Of a DNA stretch of 64,000 nt, positions 37,488-45,765 are shown piece after piece. Under the pieces are notes generated by a model. It saw only the letters and a list, made by a program, of their open reading frames with translations, had not been told where the DNA came from and made no database searches. Positions within the stretch are counted from its first letter, which is position 1. Each line of letters starts with the position of its first letter. The translations under genes were made by a program, and so were the position numbers. Origin of the DNA: Virgibacillus sp. NKC19-3 (GTDB taxonomy: Bacteria > Bacillota > Bacilli > Bacillales > Amphibacillaceae). Location of the stretch: assembly GCF_019837165.1 (NCBI RefSeq), contig NZ_JAGYHC010000001.1, positions 496,001-560,000 of the forward strand, given 5' to 3'.

Positions 37488-37595
37488 TTAGTATCCATAG
37501 CCGCCGTAGGATGCTCCTACAATAATCAGTAGGATGAACAATACTACGACAAAGGCGAATCCGCCACCGTATCCAGCTCCAGTTGATTCACTCAT
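37488..37595 (-). CDS. YjcZ-family small membrane protein, 35 residues
   Basis: Starts MSESTGAGYGGGFAF, then a single hydrophobic helix VVVLFILLIIVGA and a Gly/Tyr tail. AGGAGGTG ribosome site 6 bases upstream. It precedes the 49-residue paralogue by 36 bases on the same strand, likely one transcript ended by the hairpin at 37223. Confidence 0.82.
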   Translation of the reverse strand: MSESTGAGYGGGFAFVVVLFILLIIVGASYGGYGY

Positions 37596-37824
37596 TACTA
37601 AAACACCTCCTGACTCTTTACAATTAATCTATGTTATCACCCTAAGAGTGGAAGGGACATTAACCCATATTACAGGTATTTTGGGCACTTATTTTGTGAA
37701 AGCATGGAGAAAGGCTCTTGCTGTGTTTCCCTATATCCGCATGTACCCTAATGCATGTGTCCTTTACGATAATTTATGTCGCTACATAGGATGTTATATG
37801 GCTCATTGATATGGAGGTGGGGAA

Positions 37825-38091
37825 ATGTCAGTTGAACATTTTTATGGTTTATGCCAGAAACACAAAGGAAAAGCTGTTGAAATTAAAACCCATGATGGAG
37901 AAACGCACAGGGGTGTGATTAATCATGTTGATAATAGATGTGTATATCTGCAACCCCTTGGCCGCACAAGGAATTTAGGTGGATTTGGCTATGGGTTTTA
38001 TGGTCCTGGTTATTATAGACCCGGTTTTGGTTATGGGCTTGCATTAGGAGCCATTGGTACCTTGGCTTTACTACCATTTTTCTTTTGGTAA
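37825..38091 (+). CDS. Hypothetical protein with Gly/Tyr-rich hydrophobic tail
   Basis: 88 residues. The first ~48 (EHFYGLCQKHKGKAVEIKTH.. DGETHRGVINHVDNRCVYL) look like a small SH3/Sm-like barrel; then a Gly/Tyr-rich stretch (about 50-70, GFGYGFYGPGYYRPG) and a hydrophobic C-terminus ALGAIGTLALLPFFFW. Good GGAGGTGG ribosome site. Family resemblance is to small Bacillus proteins near spore-coat genes. Function unknown. Confidence 0.7.
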   Translation: MSVEHFYGLCQKHKGKAVEIKTHDGETHRGVINHVDNRCVYLQPLGRTRNLGGFGYGFYGPGYYRPGFGYGLALGAIGTLALLPFFFW

Positions 38092-38120
38092 ACGTTAATT
38101 ATTGCAGGGATAAGGAATTG

Positions 38121-38158
38121 CAAAACAGACGAGAACGCTTTCGTCTGTTTTGTTTTTT
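38121..38158 (+). terminator. Terminator after the 88-residue gene
   Basis: Perfect 12-bp stem CAAAACAGACGA / TCGTCTGTTTTG (38121-38132 with 38141-38152) with an 8-base loop and a following TTTTTT. Confidence 0.88.
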
Positions 38159-38169
38159 GAGGGGGATAG

Positions 38170-38946
38170 TTAGGATTTCATAAATGTATCCGTTGGCATA
38201 TGCAAGACATCTTTCGTCGTTTTTTTATTTGCCTCCATGTATGCTTTTACGATGTGATATCCAACGCAGTAGCCTGCCATTTTGGGATAAAGCCCCAGTC
38301 CGTATAATATCCGCTGATGTCTAGGATTTGTTTGTTGGATGGATTTATTGGGAATCACCAGCTTGTTTTGCATCTTTTCCAATTGTTGATTCGAGTAGTA
38401 GGAGGTCCATGAAGCTGTTAATTTTTCTCCAAACCCTTCTCTTACTGCATTTTCGGCTAGTCCTTCTAAAATGATGGTATCGAGTAATACAAAGTCCTTT
38501 ATGTTTACCGGATACTTGGATAAACGACAGACATGATGATATTCATGGGTAAACAGTGCTCTTATTTCTTCTTCATCATTCTCTTCTGAAATAAATAGGA
38601 ACAATTTATCGCTGAATGCTAAACCGGATTTTCCGTTGGAATCCTGAATTAAACGTTGATTGTTTGTATCGGAAGGAAAAATAAAGATTGGTACATCTGG
38701 ACCATCCCATTCTTCCTGAAGATACTGCTTTTCCTTATGTACGGTTTTCCATACATTATTATTCTTTAATTTTTTTAATAAATCTTCTATATTTTTAGAA
38801 GGTGTACGATACATGCCATGCATCGTTAAATATTCATGGATTTCGGAAGCTAACACACGTTCAAAGTAAGCTACTAATTTTTCACATAATTCACTTGGCT
38901 CATCATACAAATCCAATAACCACTTATCTGTCCGAATAACGCCCAT
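38170..38946 (-). CDS. DUF2268 putative zinc-dependent protease
   Basis: 258 residues, cytoplasmic. Zinc motif HEYHH at 134-138 (HExxH) inside ALFTHEYHHVCRL, with the downstream acidic residue likely in the ILEGLAENAVRE segment that resembles a third-ligand Glu helix. Matches the predicted metalloprotease family DUF2268. ATG at 38946 (AGGAG 7 bases upstream) is preferred to the frame reaching 38967. Substrate unknown. Confidence 0.82.
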   Translation of the reverse strand: MGVIRTDKWLLDLYDEPSELCEKLVAYFERVLASEIHEYLTMHGMYRTPSKNIEDLLKKLKNNNVWKTVHKEKQYLQEEWDGPDVPIFIFPSDTNNQRLIQDSNGKSGLAFSDKLFLFISEENDEEEIRALFTHEYHHVCRLSKYPVNIKDFVLLDTIILEGLAENAVREGFGEKLTASWTSYYSNQQLEKMQNKLVIPNKSIQQTNPRHQRILYGLGLYPKMAGYCVGYHIVKAYMEANKKTTKDVLHMPTDTFMKS

Positions 38947-39096
38947 CTTAACACTCCTAACTAACACCTTTTCTAACTATACTATGCGCAGGGGATGAAT
39001 ATTGCGCAACTTTTTTTCGTAAATAGGACAGATACCTTCGCAAAAATTCTCCACTAGAATAAAATATAATACGTTTAATTAGGAGGTGTTATCTAA

Positions 39097-39345
39097 ATGC
39101 CAATGCCGTTGTTTCCGAATAGACCGCCGAATCAGCCTCCGAGGCCATCACAAAGACCTCAAGGGGGATTCAGACCTCCTGGCGTTCAAGGAGGATCAGG
39201 GGGTTCCACGAAGTCAAACTTAATGTCCATGTTTCAAACAGATGAAGGCAACTTAGATTTTGATAAGATAACAAGTACTGGTAAACAGGTTATGGATTTA
39301 TACGGTCAGGTAAGTCCATTGATTACAAAATTCATTAAAAGATAG
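39097..39345 (+). CDS. YppG-like spore-coat-type protein
   Basis: 82 residues: Pro/Arg/Gln-rich N-terminus (FPNRPPNQPPRPSQRPQGG), Gly/Ser linker, then a conserved C-terminal block STKSNLMSMFQTDEGNLDFDKI with helix TGKQVMDLYGQVSPLITKFIK. This pattern is that of YppG and related small coat-associated proteins. AGGAGGTG ribosome site. Confidence 0.72.
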   Translation: MPMPLFPNRPPNQPPRPSQRPQGGFRPPGVQGGSGGSTKSNLMSMFQTDEGNLDFDKITSTGKQVMDLYGQVSPLITKFIKR

Positions 39346-39478
39346 GAAGAATAGGCGTCGTAAAGGGGAGATGATACGAATTTCATAGAATGAACGAACC
39401 AATCTCCCCTTCCAACATAAGGTATATACCAGGAAGAGGGCTGGATGTGAACACATATCTTGATCAGGGGATGTTGGA

Positions 39479-39922
39479 ATGGCAACAATAGTTAGAAAAG
39501 CTACGTTTAGGGAAACACAGGAAATACGGAAATATGCTTTAAAAGTATTAAAGGAATCAACCATGGGGTATGTGGAACCAAGTCAGGAGAAGGCTGTGCA
39601 AATGCTGTCTCCTTTTTTGTCGGATGGTGGATACTACGTTGTTTCTATTGAAAATAATAACCTGCAAGGATGGATCGGATTGGGAAGCATAATGGATAAT
39701 CATACCGAAGAGATGGTCGGGTTTATTCCGGAAGTCTATGTCTTACCGGCCTACCGTAAACAAGGGGTAGCGGAACAATTATGTAAGGAAGCATTCCAAC
39801 AACTGAAATTACAAGGGTATAAGAAAGTGCAGCTACAAGTATTCTCCGGAAATCAGGTGAGAAATCTTTATGAGAAGCTTGGGTTTCAGGAAATCTCTTC
39901 GCTTATGGCTAAGGAGCTATAA
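39479..39922 (+). CDS. GNAT-family N-acetyltransferase
   Basis: 147 residues, single GNAT domain; acetyl-CoA-binding segment VLPAYRKQGVAEQLCKEAF and C-terminal NLYEKLGF. Substrate unknown. Short intergenic gap to an Hsp20 gene in the opposite orientation with a terminator between. Confidence 0.87.
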   Translation: MATIVRKATFRETQEIRKYALKVLKESTMGYVEPSQEKAVQMLSPFLSDGGYYVVSIENNNLQGWIGLGSIMDNHTEEMVGFIPEVYVLPAYRKQGVAEQLCKEAFQQLKLQGYKKVQLQVFSGNQVRNLYEKLGFQEISSLMAKEL

Positions 39923-39925
39923 CAT

Positions 39926-39966
39926 AAAAACCGGTTTTCCAGTTTATGTGGATTACCGGTTTTTTT
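39926..39966 (+). terminator. Terminator between convergent acetyltransferase and hsp20
   Basis: 10-bp inverted repeat AAAAACCGGT / ACCGGTTTTT (39926-39935 with 39955-39964) continuing into a seven-T run; the A-run on the left arm lets it work on both strands. Confidence 0.85.
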
Positions 39967-39974
39967 GATAGCTA

Positions 39975-40409
39975 TCATTTCTCAATATCAATGAATTTTC
40001 TGCTTTCATTATTTATGGGGGTAGTGATTTTCAATATGCCATCTTGATATGAAGCTTTTGTTTCTTTTTCGGAAATGGTAAACGGTAATGTGACGAAGCG
40101 CTCCATTCTTTGTAGGGATTGCTCTTTGTGATAATGTTTTGTTCCATCATTCGTTTCTTCAAAGCTTGCAGTGTTTTGAACAGCTATTCGAATCTGATTC
40201 CCGACAATTTCCAGTTCAATCTGATCACGTTTGATACCCGGTAATTTTGCCTGAAGAACAACATCGGATTTCGTTTCATATATATCTACATCAAATGACC
40301 TTCGACTAAATAGGGAATTGAAATTTTTAAAGGAATCTTGGAGAAAGGAATCCATTCCCTTCATCAGACCATCAAACGAGGAATGACTATTGTATTTATT
40401 TGAACTCAT
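39975..40409 (-). CDS. Small heat-shock protein Hsp20 (alpha-crystallin)
   Basis: 144 residues; alpha-crystallin domain about 47-135 with VVLQAKLPGIKRDQIELEI and the closing segment YQDGILKITTPI. Holds unfolding proteins. AAAGAGGTG ribosome site. Possibly spore- or stress-related; no CIRCE element was seen upstream. Confidence 0.9.
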   Translation of the reverse strand: MSSNKYNSHSSFDGLMKGMDSFLQDSFKNFNSLFSRRSFDVDIYETKSDVVLQAKLPGIKRDQIELEIVGNQIRIAVQNTASFEETNDGTKHYHKEQSLQRMERFVTLPFTISEKETKASYQDGILKITTPINNESRKFIDIEK

Positions 40410-40600
40410 TTTTTCACCTCTTTTTCTTGATTACATTAATAAAGTATGCAAGGGGTTGCGCAACAAACACTAGGAAAATGGAATTTTTCGGCGCCCATTT
40501 TTAAAGTGATTGCCGGGAAGCCCATTCTGTTAAAAGTGATTGGATGACCCACGCAGGTTACGCTGTACTGCATATTCTATTAGAGTTAGGAGGTGTTCAA

Positions 40601-40708
40601 ATGAGTGTAGGTGGATATGGCGCTGGTGGAGGCTTTGCATTGATTGTAGTCCTCTTCATCCTGCTGATTATTGTTGGTGCCGGCGGATTTGGTGGATACG
40701 GCTGCTAG
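40601..40708 (+). CDS. YjcZ-family small membrane protein, 35 residues (third copy)
   Basis: Starts MSVGGYGAGGGFALIVVLF; same helix as the 37.3-37.6 kb pair (LIVVLFILLIIVGA) and a tail GGFGGYGC. TTAGGAGGTG ribosome site. Opposite orientation from its paralogues and 3 kb away, so dispersed duplication. Confidence 0.85.
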   Translation: MSVGGYGAGGGFALIVVLFILLIIVGAGGFGGYGC

Positions 40709-40835
40709 TTTGATTAGGATAAAAGATATCAATTTCCCTCCCGTAAACGTTTGTACGTTACCGTTAACGAATAATAAATACCTCCTTTTCTTTATTATAT
40801 GAGAACGGTAGTCGATATTACTGATTCCTCCTCTT

Positions 40836-40872
40836 AAAAGGGCTGATGAGATCATCTTGTCAGCCTTTTTTT
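40836..40872 (+). terminator. Terminator upstream of the nar operon
   Basis: GGCTGA / TCAGCC core stem (40841-40846 with 40860-40865) extended by a G-T step and A-T pairs, 13-base loop, then seven T. It insulates the yjcZ-type gene from the nar promoter starting 34 bases later. Confidence 0.8.
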
Positions 40873-40905
40873 AATGATAAATTTTTAGTACAAAAAATAA
40901 AAAGT

Positions 40906-40949
40906 TGTGACGTTTGTCACAGCTTATATTCCCCTATGTTGTTTACAAT
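40906..40949 (+). promoter_or_regulatory. Fnr-dependent promoter of the nar operon
   Basis: TGTGACGTTTGTCACA (40906-40921) is a perfect palindromic Fnr box of the Bacillus type. TACAAT (40944-40949) is the matching -10; the predicted start near 40956 puts the box centre at about -42, the class II activator position. There is no good -35, as expected for an activated promoter. Anaerobic induction of the downstream seven genes is the natural reading. Confidence 0.88.
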
Positions 40950-41007
40950 GAATAGTAATACACAAAGGGATTTTACATCTCCCGGAAAGAAGAGGAGTGA
41001 GTATTAC

Positions 41008-41424
41008 ATGTCAGGTCCAGGTTTGAAACATGTAGATAGTCATGCTGCCATTCATGAAGCAGCGCTAAATGAGGCAGAAGAATTAAATGAAATTCTCGAA
41101 TCTCTTTTAAGGAACGGTCAGGAAGAGAAAGCGTTGGAAACCGCCTATGTTGCCGTTGAACATTGGGAATCACGTACACTCCAGCACGCCGACTCGGAAG
41201 AAGAAGGATTATATAAGGAATTGGTTGAAGAGTCACCGGAATTAAATGATTCTATTATTGAGCTGACTCGGGATCATGATCTTTTGCGAATGCTTGTAAA
41301 GGAAATTAAGGAGATGCTGGATGCAGATGGTTTTAGTGATGCGGTTCTACAGCGATTCCAGGCTCTAGTCCTTGTTGATTTACTGCATAACCAAGAGGAA
41401 GAAAGAATTTTACCCAATCATTAA
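41008..41424 (+). CDS. Hemerythrin-like HHE domain protein, first gene of the nar operon
   Basis: 138 residues, four-helix bundle with candidate di-iron ligands: HAAIH, HWES.. QHADSEEEGLY, TRDHDLLRML and LHNQEEERILP. Such proteins bind O2 or NO or sense redox. ATG at 41008 is chosen (GAGGAG 9 bases upstream); the frame opens earlier, at 40846, but those 54 residues lie across the promoter. Directly behind the Fnr box, so induced with nitrate reductase; NO or O2 scavenging during denitrification is inferred. Confidence 0.8.
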   Translation: MSGPGLKHVDSHAAIHEAALNEAEELNEILESLLRNGQEEKALETAYVAVEHWESRTLQHADSEEEGLYKELVEESPELNDSIIELTRDHDLLRMLVKEIKEMLDADGFSDAVLQRFQALVLVDLLHNQEEERILPNH

Positions 41425-41453
41425 GATAAAGTCATTCACTGGGGGGATAGTCC

Positions 41454-41771
41454 ATGAGTGAAGATAAACAGCAGCAGAAAAGAAAATTTTTAAGGGTGCT
41501 ATCACCGGATCTATATCGGTATATTACCGATAAATTTGAAGAGCTCCATAATATTCACGCGTATGATATCCAAGCAGATGCAATCAAAGAAGAAACTGGA
41601 CTTCATCTTCGGTTGCAATTTGGCGATCAATTCGCACATCAAGAAGAGCGTTTTTTTACATTTGACGCCATTGAGGAGAGAAGTACGGAACTAGAAGAAT
41701 TTGTAAAATCAACTGCAGATAAGTGCCAAGAGGTTATGATAGCTGATTATTTTAAAATGATGAAACCCTAG
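41454..41771 (+). CDS. Uncharacterised nar-operon protein, 105 residues
   Basis: Soluble protein, no signal peptide or cysteine-rich motif; acidic alpha/beta pattern with FLRVLSPDLYRYITDKFEEL at the start. I recognise no family. GGGGGG ribosome site, 29 bases after the hemerythrin gene and 40 before the next, so clearly in the operon. Confidence 0.7.
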   Translation: MSEDKQQQKRKFLRVLSPDLYRYITDKFEELHNIHAYDIQADAIKEETGLHLRLQFGDQFAHQEERFFTFDAIEERSTELEEFVKSTADKCQEVMIADYFKMMKP

Positions 41772-41811
41772 AGCCGTTGAGATGAACGAAAAATACAAAG
41801 GAGGCATTCCA

Positions 41812-42084
41812 TTGTTTGGATTTGAAGAGGATGCAGGTTTTGTTCAGGACCGGGAAGATTTAATTTCCGTATTACGAATGCGTTTTGGTGATGTATCTCC
41901 GGGGATTATTGAATCGATTTATGAAATGAATGATCTGGATACATTAGAGCGGTTGATATTGGTTGCGGCAAATGCACCTACATTAAAGGTTTTCCTGGAA
42001 GAATTGGAAGAAGGATCCGGAGCCTTTCGTATTCATGGGGAACGCTTTAATCCAATAGATTCAATGCTCGGAGGGAGCGAATAA
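41812..42084 (+). CDS. Uncharacterised nar-operon protein, ~90 residues
   Basis: TTG start at 41812 is set by AAAGGAGG seven bases upstream; an in-frame ATG at 41782 lacks a ribosome site. The central part (REDLISVLRMRFGDVSPGI, NDLDTLERLILVAAN) resembles the short helical domain found at the C-terminus of some Rpn-type nuclease/transposase-like proteins (DUF4351), here on its own. Three bases before narG, so translationally close-coupled. Possibly a nitrate reductase assembly or control factor; not known. Confidence 0.65.
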   Translation: MFGFEEDAGFVQDREDLISVLRMRFGDVSPGIIESIYEMNDLDTLERLILVAANAPTLKVFLEELEEGSGAFRIHGERFNPIDSMLGGSE

Positions 42085-42087
42085 CGA

Positions 42088-45000
42088 ATGAAACGAACAA
42101 ATAAATTGTTGGATCAATTAAAGCATCTGAAAAAGGGAAATCGGATTAATGAGGGTTGGACGGAGGAAAGCCCTCGTCCAAGGGATTCAGAAGAGATATA
42201 CCGCCGGAGATGGCAACATGACAAAGTAGTACGTTCGACACATGGTGTTAATTGTACCGGTTCATGTAGTTGGAAAATTTACGTCAAGGACGGCATTATT
42301 ACATCGGAAACACAGCAAACCGATTATCCAACAACCGGAGAAGATTTTCCCGAATATGAACCACGTGGCTGTCCAAGAGGAGCGAGCTTCTCCTGGTATA
42401 CATACAGCCCAATTCGAGTGAAATACCCGTATATTCGCGGCGATTTATACGCGCTTTGGAAGGCGGAGCGTGATGAAGGGTATGATCCTGTAGCTGCATG
42501 GGATAATATTGTCAGTGATCCGGCGAAACGGGATAAATATGTGAAGTCTCGTGGTAAAGGCGGATTTGTTCGTGCAGACTGGAAAGAAGTTTGCCAGATC
42601 ATTGCCAGTGCATCCATTTACACCATTAAGGCGTATGGACCTGATCGTATTGTAGGGTTCAGCCCGATACCGGCAATGTCCATGGTGAGCTATGCGGCGG
42701 GGTCACGATTCCTTTCCTTGGTTGGAGGAACCATTTTGAGTTTCTATGATTGGTATGCGGATCTGCCTCCAGCTTCACCGCAGGTATGGGGAGAGCAAAC
42801 GGACGTTCCGGAAAGCGCTGACTGGTATAATGCCAAATATTTTATTATTTGGGGAACGAATTTACCTCAAACCAGGACACCGGATGCGCATTTTATGGTA
42901 GAAGCAAGGTACAACGGAACCAAAGTCGTTGGTGTTAGCCCGGACTACGCGGAATATGAGAAATTTGCTGATATCTGGTTGCCGGCAAGAGCCGGAACTG
43001 ATGGTGCGTTAGCAATGGCTATGACGCATGTTATCTTGAACGAATTTTATGTAAAGCAAGATACACCTTATTTTAAAGATTATGTTAAACGATTTACGGA
43101 CTTGCCTTTTCTTGTAACATTAAATGAGAATGAGACAGATTGTCGCTCCGATCGCTTTTTACGAGCCGAAGATATGGATGATACACAAGAACTCGGGGAA
43201 TGGAAACCTCTCGTATGGGACGCAAGTACGGATCAATGGATTGCGCCAAATGGAACAGAAGGCTTTCGCTGGGATGGAGGCAGCAAGTGGAATTTGGATC
43301 TGGAAAAAGAGGATGGGACAGAGATTGATCCGGAATTAAGTTTCATTCATCAATGTGATGAAACGACGATGGTAACCTTCCCGAACTTTGCAAATAAAAA
43401 CGGCGATACCGTTCAACGTGGTGTGCCGGTAAAGTATATAAAAGATAAGCAAGGCAATACGCTCAAAGTTACGACGGTTTATGATTTGATGATGGCCCAT
43501 ACAGGGGTGAACAGAGACTTAGCCGGAGATTATCCATCAGATTATGATGATCCTAAACCATTCACACCTGCGTGGCAGGAAGGAATTACCGGCGTTAATA
43601 AAAATCATGTTATCAAGATTGCGAAGGAATTTGCAGATAATGCGGCTCGGACAAATGGGAAATCGATGATAGCAATGGGTGGTGGAACCAACCATTGGTA
43701 CCATAGTGATCAAATTTATCGGGCTATTCTTAATTTAGTTTTGCTGACAGGGTCTCAAGGTGTCAATGGCGGCGGCTGGGCGCATTACGTTGGACAGGAA
43801 AAAGTACGCCCGCTGGAAGGCTGGCAACAAGTTGCTTTTGCCGGTGACTGGATCAAGCCACCACGTCATCAAAACGGAACATCCTTTTTCTATTTTGCTA
43901 CCGATCAATTCCGTTATGAAGTAGAAATCAATGAAGACCAATCAAGTTGGGGTGGTAAGTATAACACCATGCATCCTGCTGATATTAATGCTCTTTCCGC
44001 GAGACTGGGATGGTTACCTTCCTTCCCACAGTTTACGCAAAACTCCATAGATATGGTCCAAGATAGTAGGAAGCGCGGGGCGCAAAGTGATCAGGAAATC
44101 ATTGATGATGTTGTTGAGCAAATTAAAGATGGGCACGTGGATTGGGCGATAGAAAATCCGGACGATCCAAGAAATTTCCCAAGGGTATTCTTTAACTGGC
44201 GCTCCAATTTACTCGGCGATAGTGGGAAAGGTCATGAATATTTCGCGAAACACTTAATTGGTGGCGAAGATCAAATTTTAACAGATACGGAAAATTCATG
44301 GCAGCCTGAAAATGTTAATGCACAAGGGGAAGCACCTACGGGTAAAGTCGACCTTTTTGTCAGCGTGGACTTTCGGATGACAAGTTCAGGACTGTTTTCA
44401 GATATTGTATTGCCTGCTGCAACATGGTACGAGAAATTCGATATAAGTAGTACCGATATGCATCCATTCGTCCATCCGTTTAATGCGGCTATATCACCAC
44501 CATGGCAATCAAAGAGTGACTGGAATACATTCCGGGAGATTGCGAAGAACTTCTCGGAGCTTGCAGAAGAACATCTGCCGGCTACAGAAGAGCTCATGAT
44601 GACGCCTTTGGGCCATGATTCTCCAGGACAAATTGCGCAACCGCTTGGAAAGATTAAAGATTGGCGTAATGGAGACGTTGAAGCAATTCCAGGGAAAACA
44701 ATGCCGAATTTCCAAATTGTTAGACGCGACTATCCGAATGTGTATCAACAAATGACGACGATTGGCCCTGAAATTAAGAAGGGCTACGGGGCCAAAGGTG
44801 TAAAAATAAATGGAGAGGATGTCTACAGGGAATTAGAAAGTAGGCTTGGTATATCAAAAAGAGATGGAATTGGCAAAGGACATCCTGATCTTTATACTGA
44901 CAAACAGGCCATCGAGTCTATTCTATTAATGTCAGGAGCGACAAACGGGAAGCGGGCTGTTGAAGGTTGGAAATCCTTAGAGGAAAAAACAGGTCAGAAC

Positions 45001-45765
45001 TTGGTTGATATTGCTCAAGGCAGGGAAGAGGAAGCATTTACCCTGGATGATTTAACTGCTCGTCCTCAGCATGCGATTTCAACTCCGGTTTGGAGCGGAT
45101 TGGAGAAGGATAATCGACGTTATTCGCCTTTTACTGTCAACAAAGAATATAAACTCCCATGGCATACGCTGACAGGAAGGCAAAGTTTTTACCTGGATCA
45201 TGAAATGATGCTTGATTTTGGTGAAGGATTACCTTTATATTTACCGCCATTATCGCATGGCCCGTTTTTAGAGAATGAAAAAGGGGTCGAGAGTAACGGT
45301 GCTTCCATTACGGTAAGGTATTTAACTCCGCACCAGAAGTGGGGCATCCACACCATGTTCACGGATACGACTGCAATGGCTCAATTGTTTAGAGGTTGGC
45401 AGACGGTTTGGATGAATGAAAAAGATGGGGCATCGATTGGAATTAAAGACAATGACTGGATTGAGGTTTATAACAGAAATGGTGTCATTTCGGCGAGGGT
45501 CGTGCTAACGTATCGAATTCCAAAAGGGATGGCTTACATGTATCATGCCCAGGATCGGACGTTAGGGGTACCAGGAACTGCAATCAATAAAAAACGTGGC
45601 GGTACACATAACAGTGTTACACGGATTTCCCTGAAACCGACGCATATGGTCGGGGGCTATTCACAACTAAGCTACGGATTTAATTACTACGGCCCAACTG
45701 GTCATCAGCGGGATACCATCGCCGTTATACGAAAATTGAAGGAGGTAGATTGGCTTGAGAATTAA
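42088..45765 (+). CDS. narG: Respiratory nitrate reductase alpha subunit
   Basis: Molybdenum catalytic subunit, 1225 residues (B. subtilis about 1228). N-terminal [4Fe-4S] FS0 segment THGVNCTGSCSWK with His ligand, molybdenum-site DWYADLPPASPQVWGEQTDVPES containing the Asp ligand, and the C-terminal TAMAQLFRGWQTVWMNEKD region. Reduces nitrate to nitrite using quinol electrons delivered through NarH/NarI; membrane-bound facing the cytoplasm in Bacilli. Overlaps narH by 11 bases. Confidence 0.97.
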   Translation: MKRTNKLLDQLKHLKKGNRINEGWTEESPRPRDSEEIYRRRWQHDKVVRSTHGVNCTGSCSWKIYVKDGIITSETQQTDYPTTGEDFPEYEPRGCPRGASFSWYTYSPIRVKYPYIRGDLYALWKAERDEGYDPVAAWDNIVSDPAKRDKYVKSRGKGGFVRADWKEVCQIIASASIYTIKAYGPDRIVGFSPIPAMSMVSYAAGSRFLSLVGGTILSFYDWYADLPPASPQVWGEQTDVPESADWYNAKYFIIWGTNLPQTRTPDAHFMVEARYNGTKVVGVSPDYAEYEKFADIWLPARAGTDGALAMAMTHVILNEFYVKQDTPYFKDYVKRFTDLPFLVTLNENETDCRSDRFLRAEDMDDTQELGEWKPLVWDASTDQWIAPNGTEGFRWDGGSKWNLDLEKEDGTEIDPELSFIHQCDETTMVTFPNFANKNGDTVQRGVPVKYIKDKQGNTLKVTTVYDLMMAHTGVNRDLAGDYPSDYDDPKPFTPAWQEGITGVNKNHVIKIAKEFADNAARTNGKSMIAMGGGTNHWYHSDQIYRAILNLVLLTGSQGVNGGGWAHYVGQEKVRPLEGWQQVAFAGDWIKPPRHQNGTSFFYFATDQFRYEVEINEDQSSWGGKYNTMHPADINALSARLGWLPSFPQFTQNSIDMVQDSRKRGAQSDQEIIDDVVEQIKDGHVDWAIENPDDPRNFPRVFFNWRSNLLGDSGKGHEYFAKHLIGGEDQILTDTENSWQPENVNAQGEAPTGKVDLFVSVDFRMTSSGLFSDIVLPAATWYEKFDISSTDMHPFVHPFNAAISPPWQSKSDWNTFREIAKNFSELAEEHLPATEELMMTPLGHDSPGQIAQPLGKIKDWRNGDVEAIPGKTMPNFQIVRRDYPNVYQQMTTIGPEIKKGYGAKGVKINGEDVYRELESRLGISKRDGIGKGHPDLYTDKQAIESILLMSGATNGKRAVEGWKSLEEKTGQNLVDIAQGREEEAFTLDDLTARPQHAISTPVWSGLEKDNRRYSPFTVNKEYKLPWHTLTGRQSFYLDHEMMLDFGEGLPLYLPPLSHGPFLENEKGVESNGASITVRYLTPHQKWGIHTMFTDTTAMAQLFRGWQTVWMNEKDGASIGIKDNDWIEVYNRNGVISARVVLTYRIPKGMAYMYHAQDRTLGVPGTAINKKRGGTHNSVTRISLKPTHMVGGYSQLSYGFNYYGPTGHQRDTIAVIRKLKEVDWLEN

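Noticed and set aside
40846-41007. 54-residue N-terminal extension of the hemerythrin-like protein
   Set aside because: It would span the terminator tail and the Fnr promoter; ATG 41008 has a proper ribosome site.
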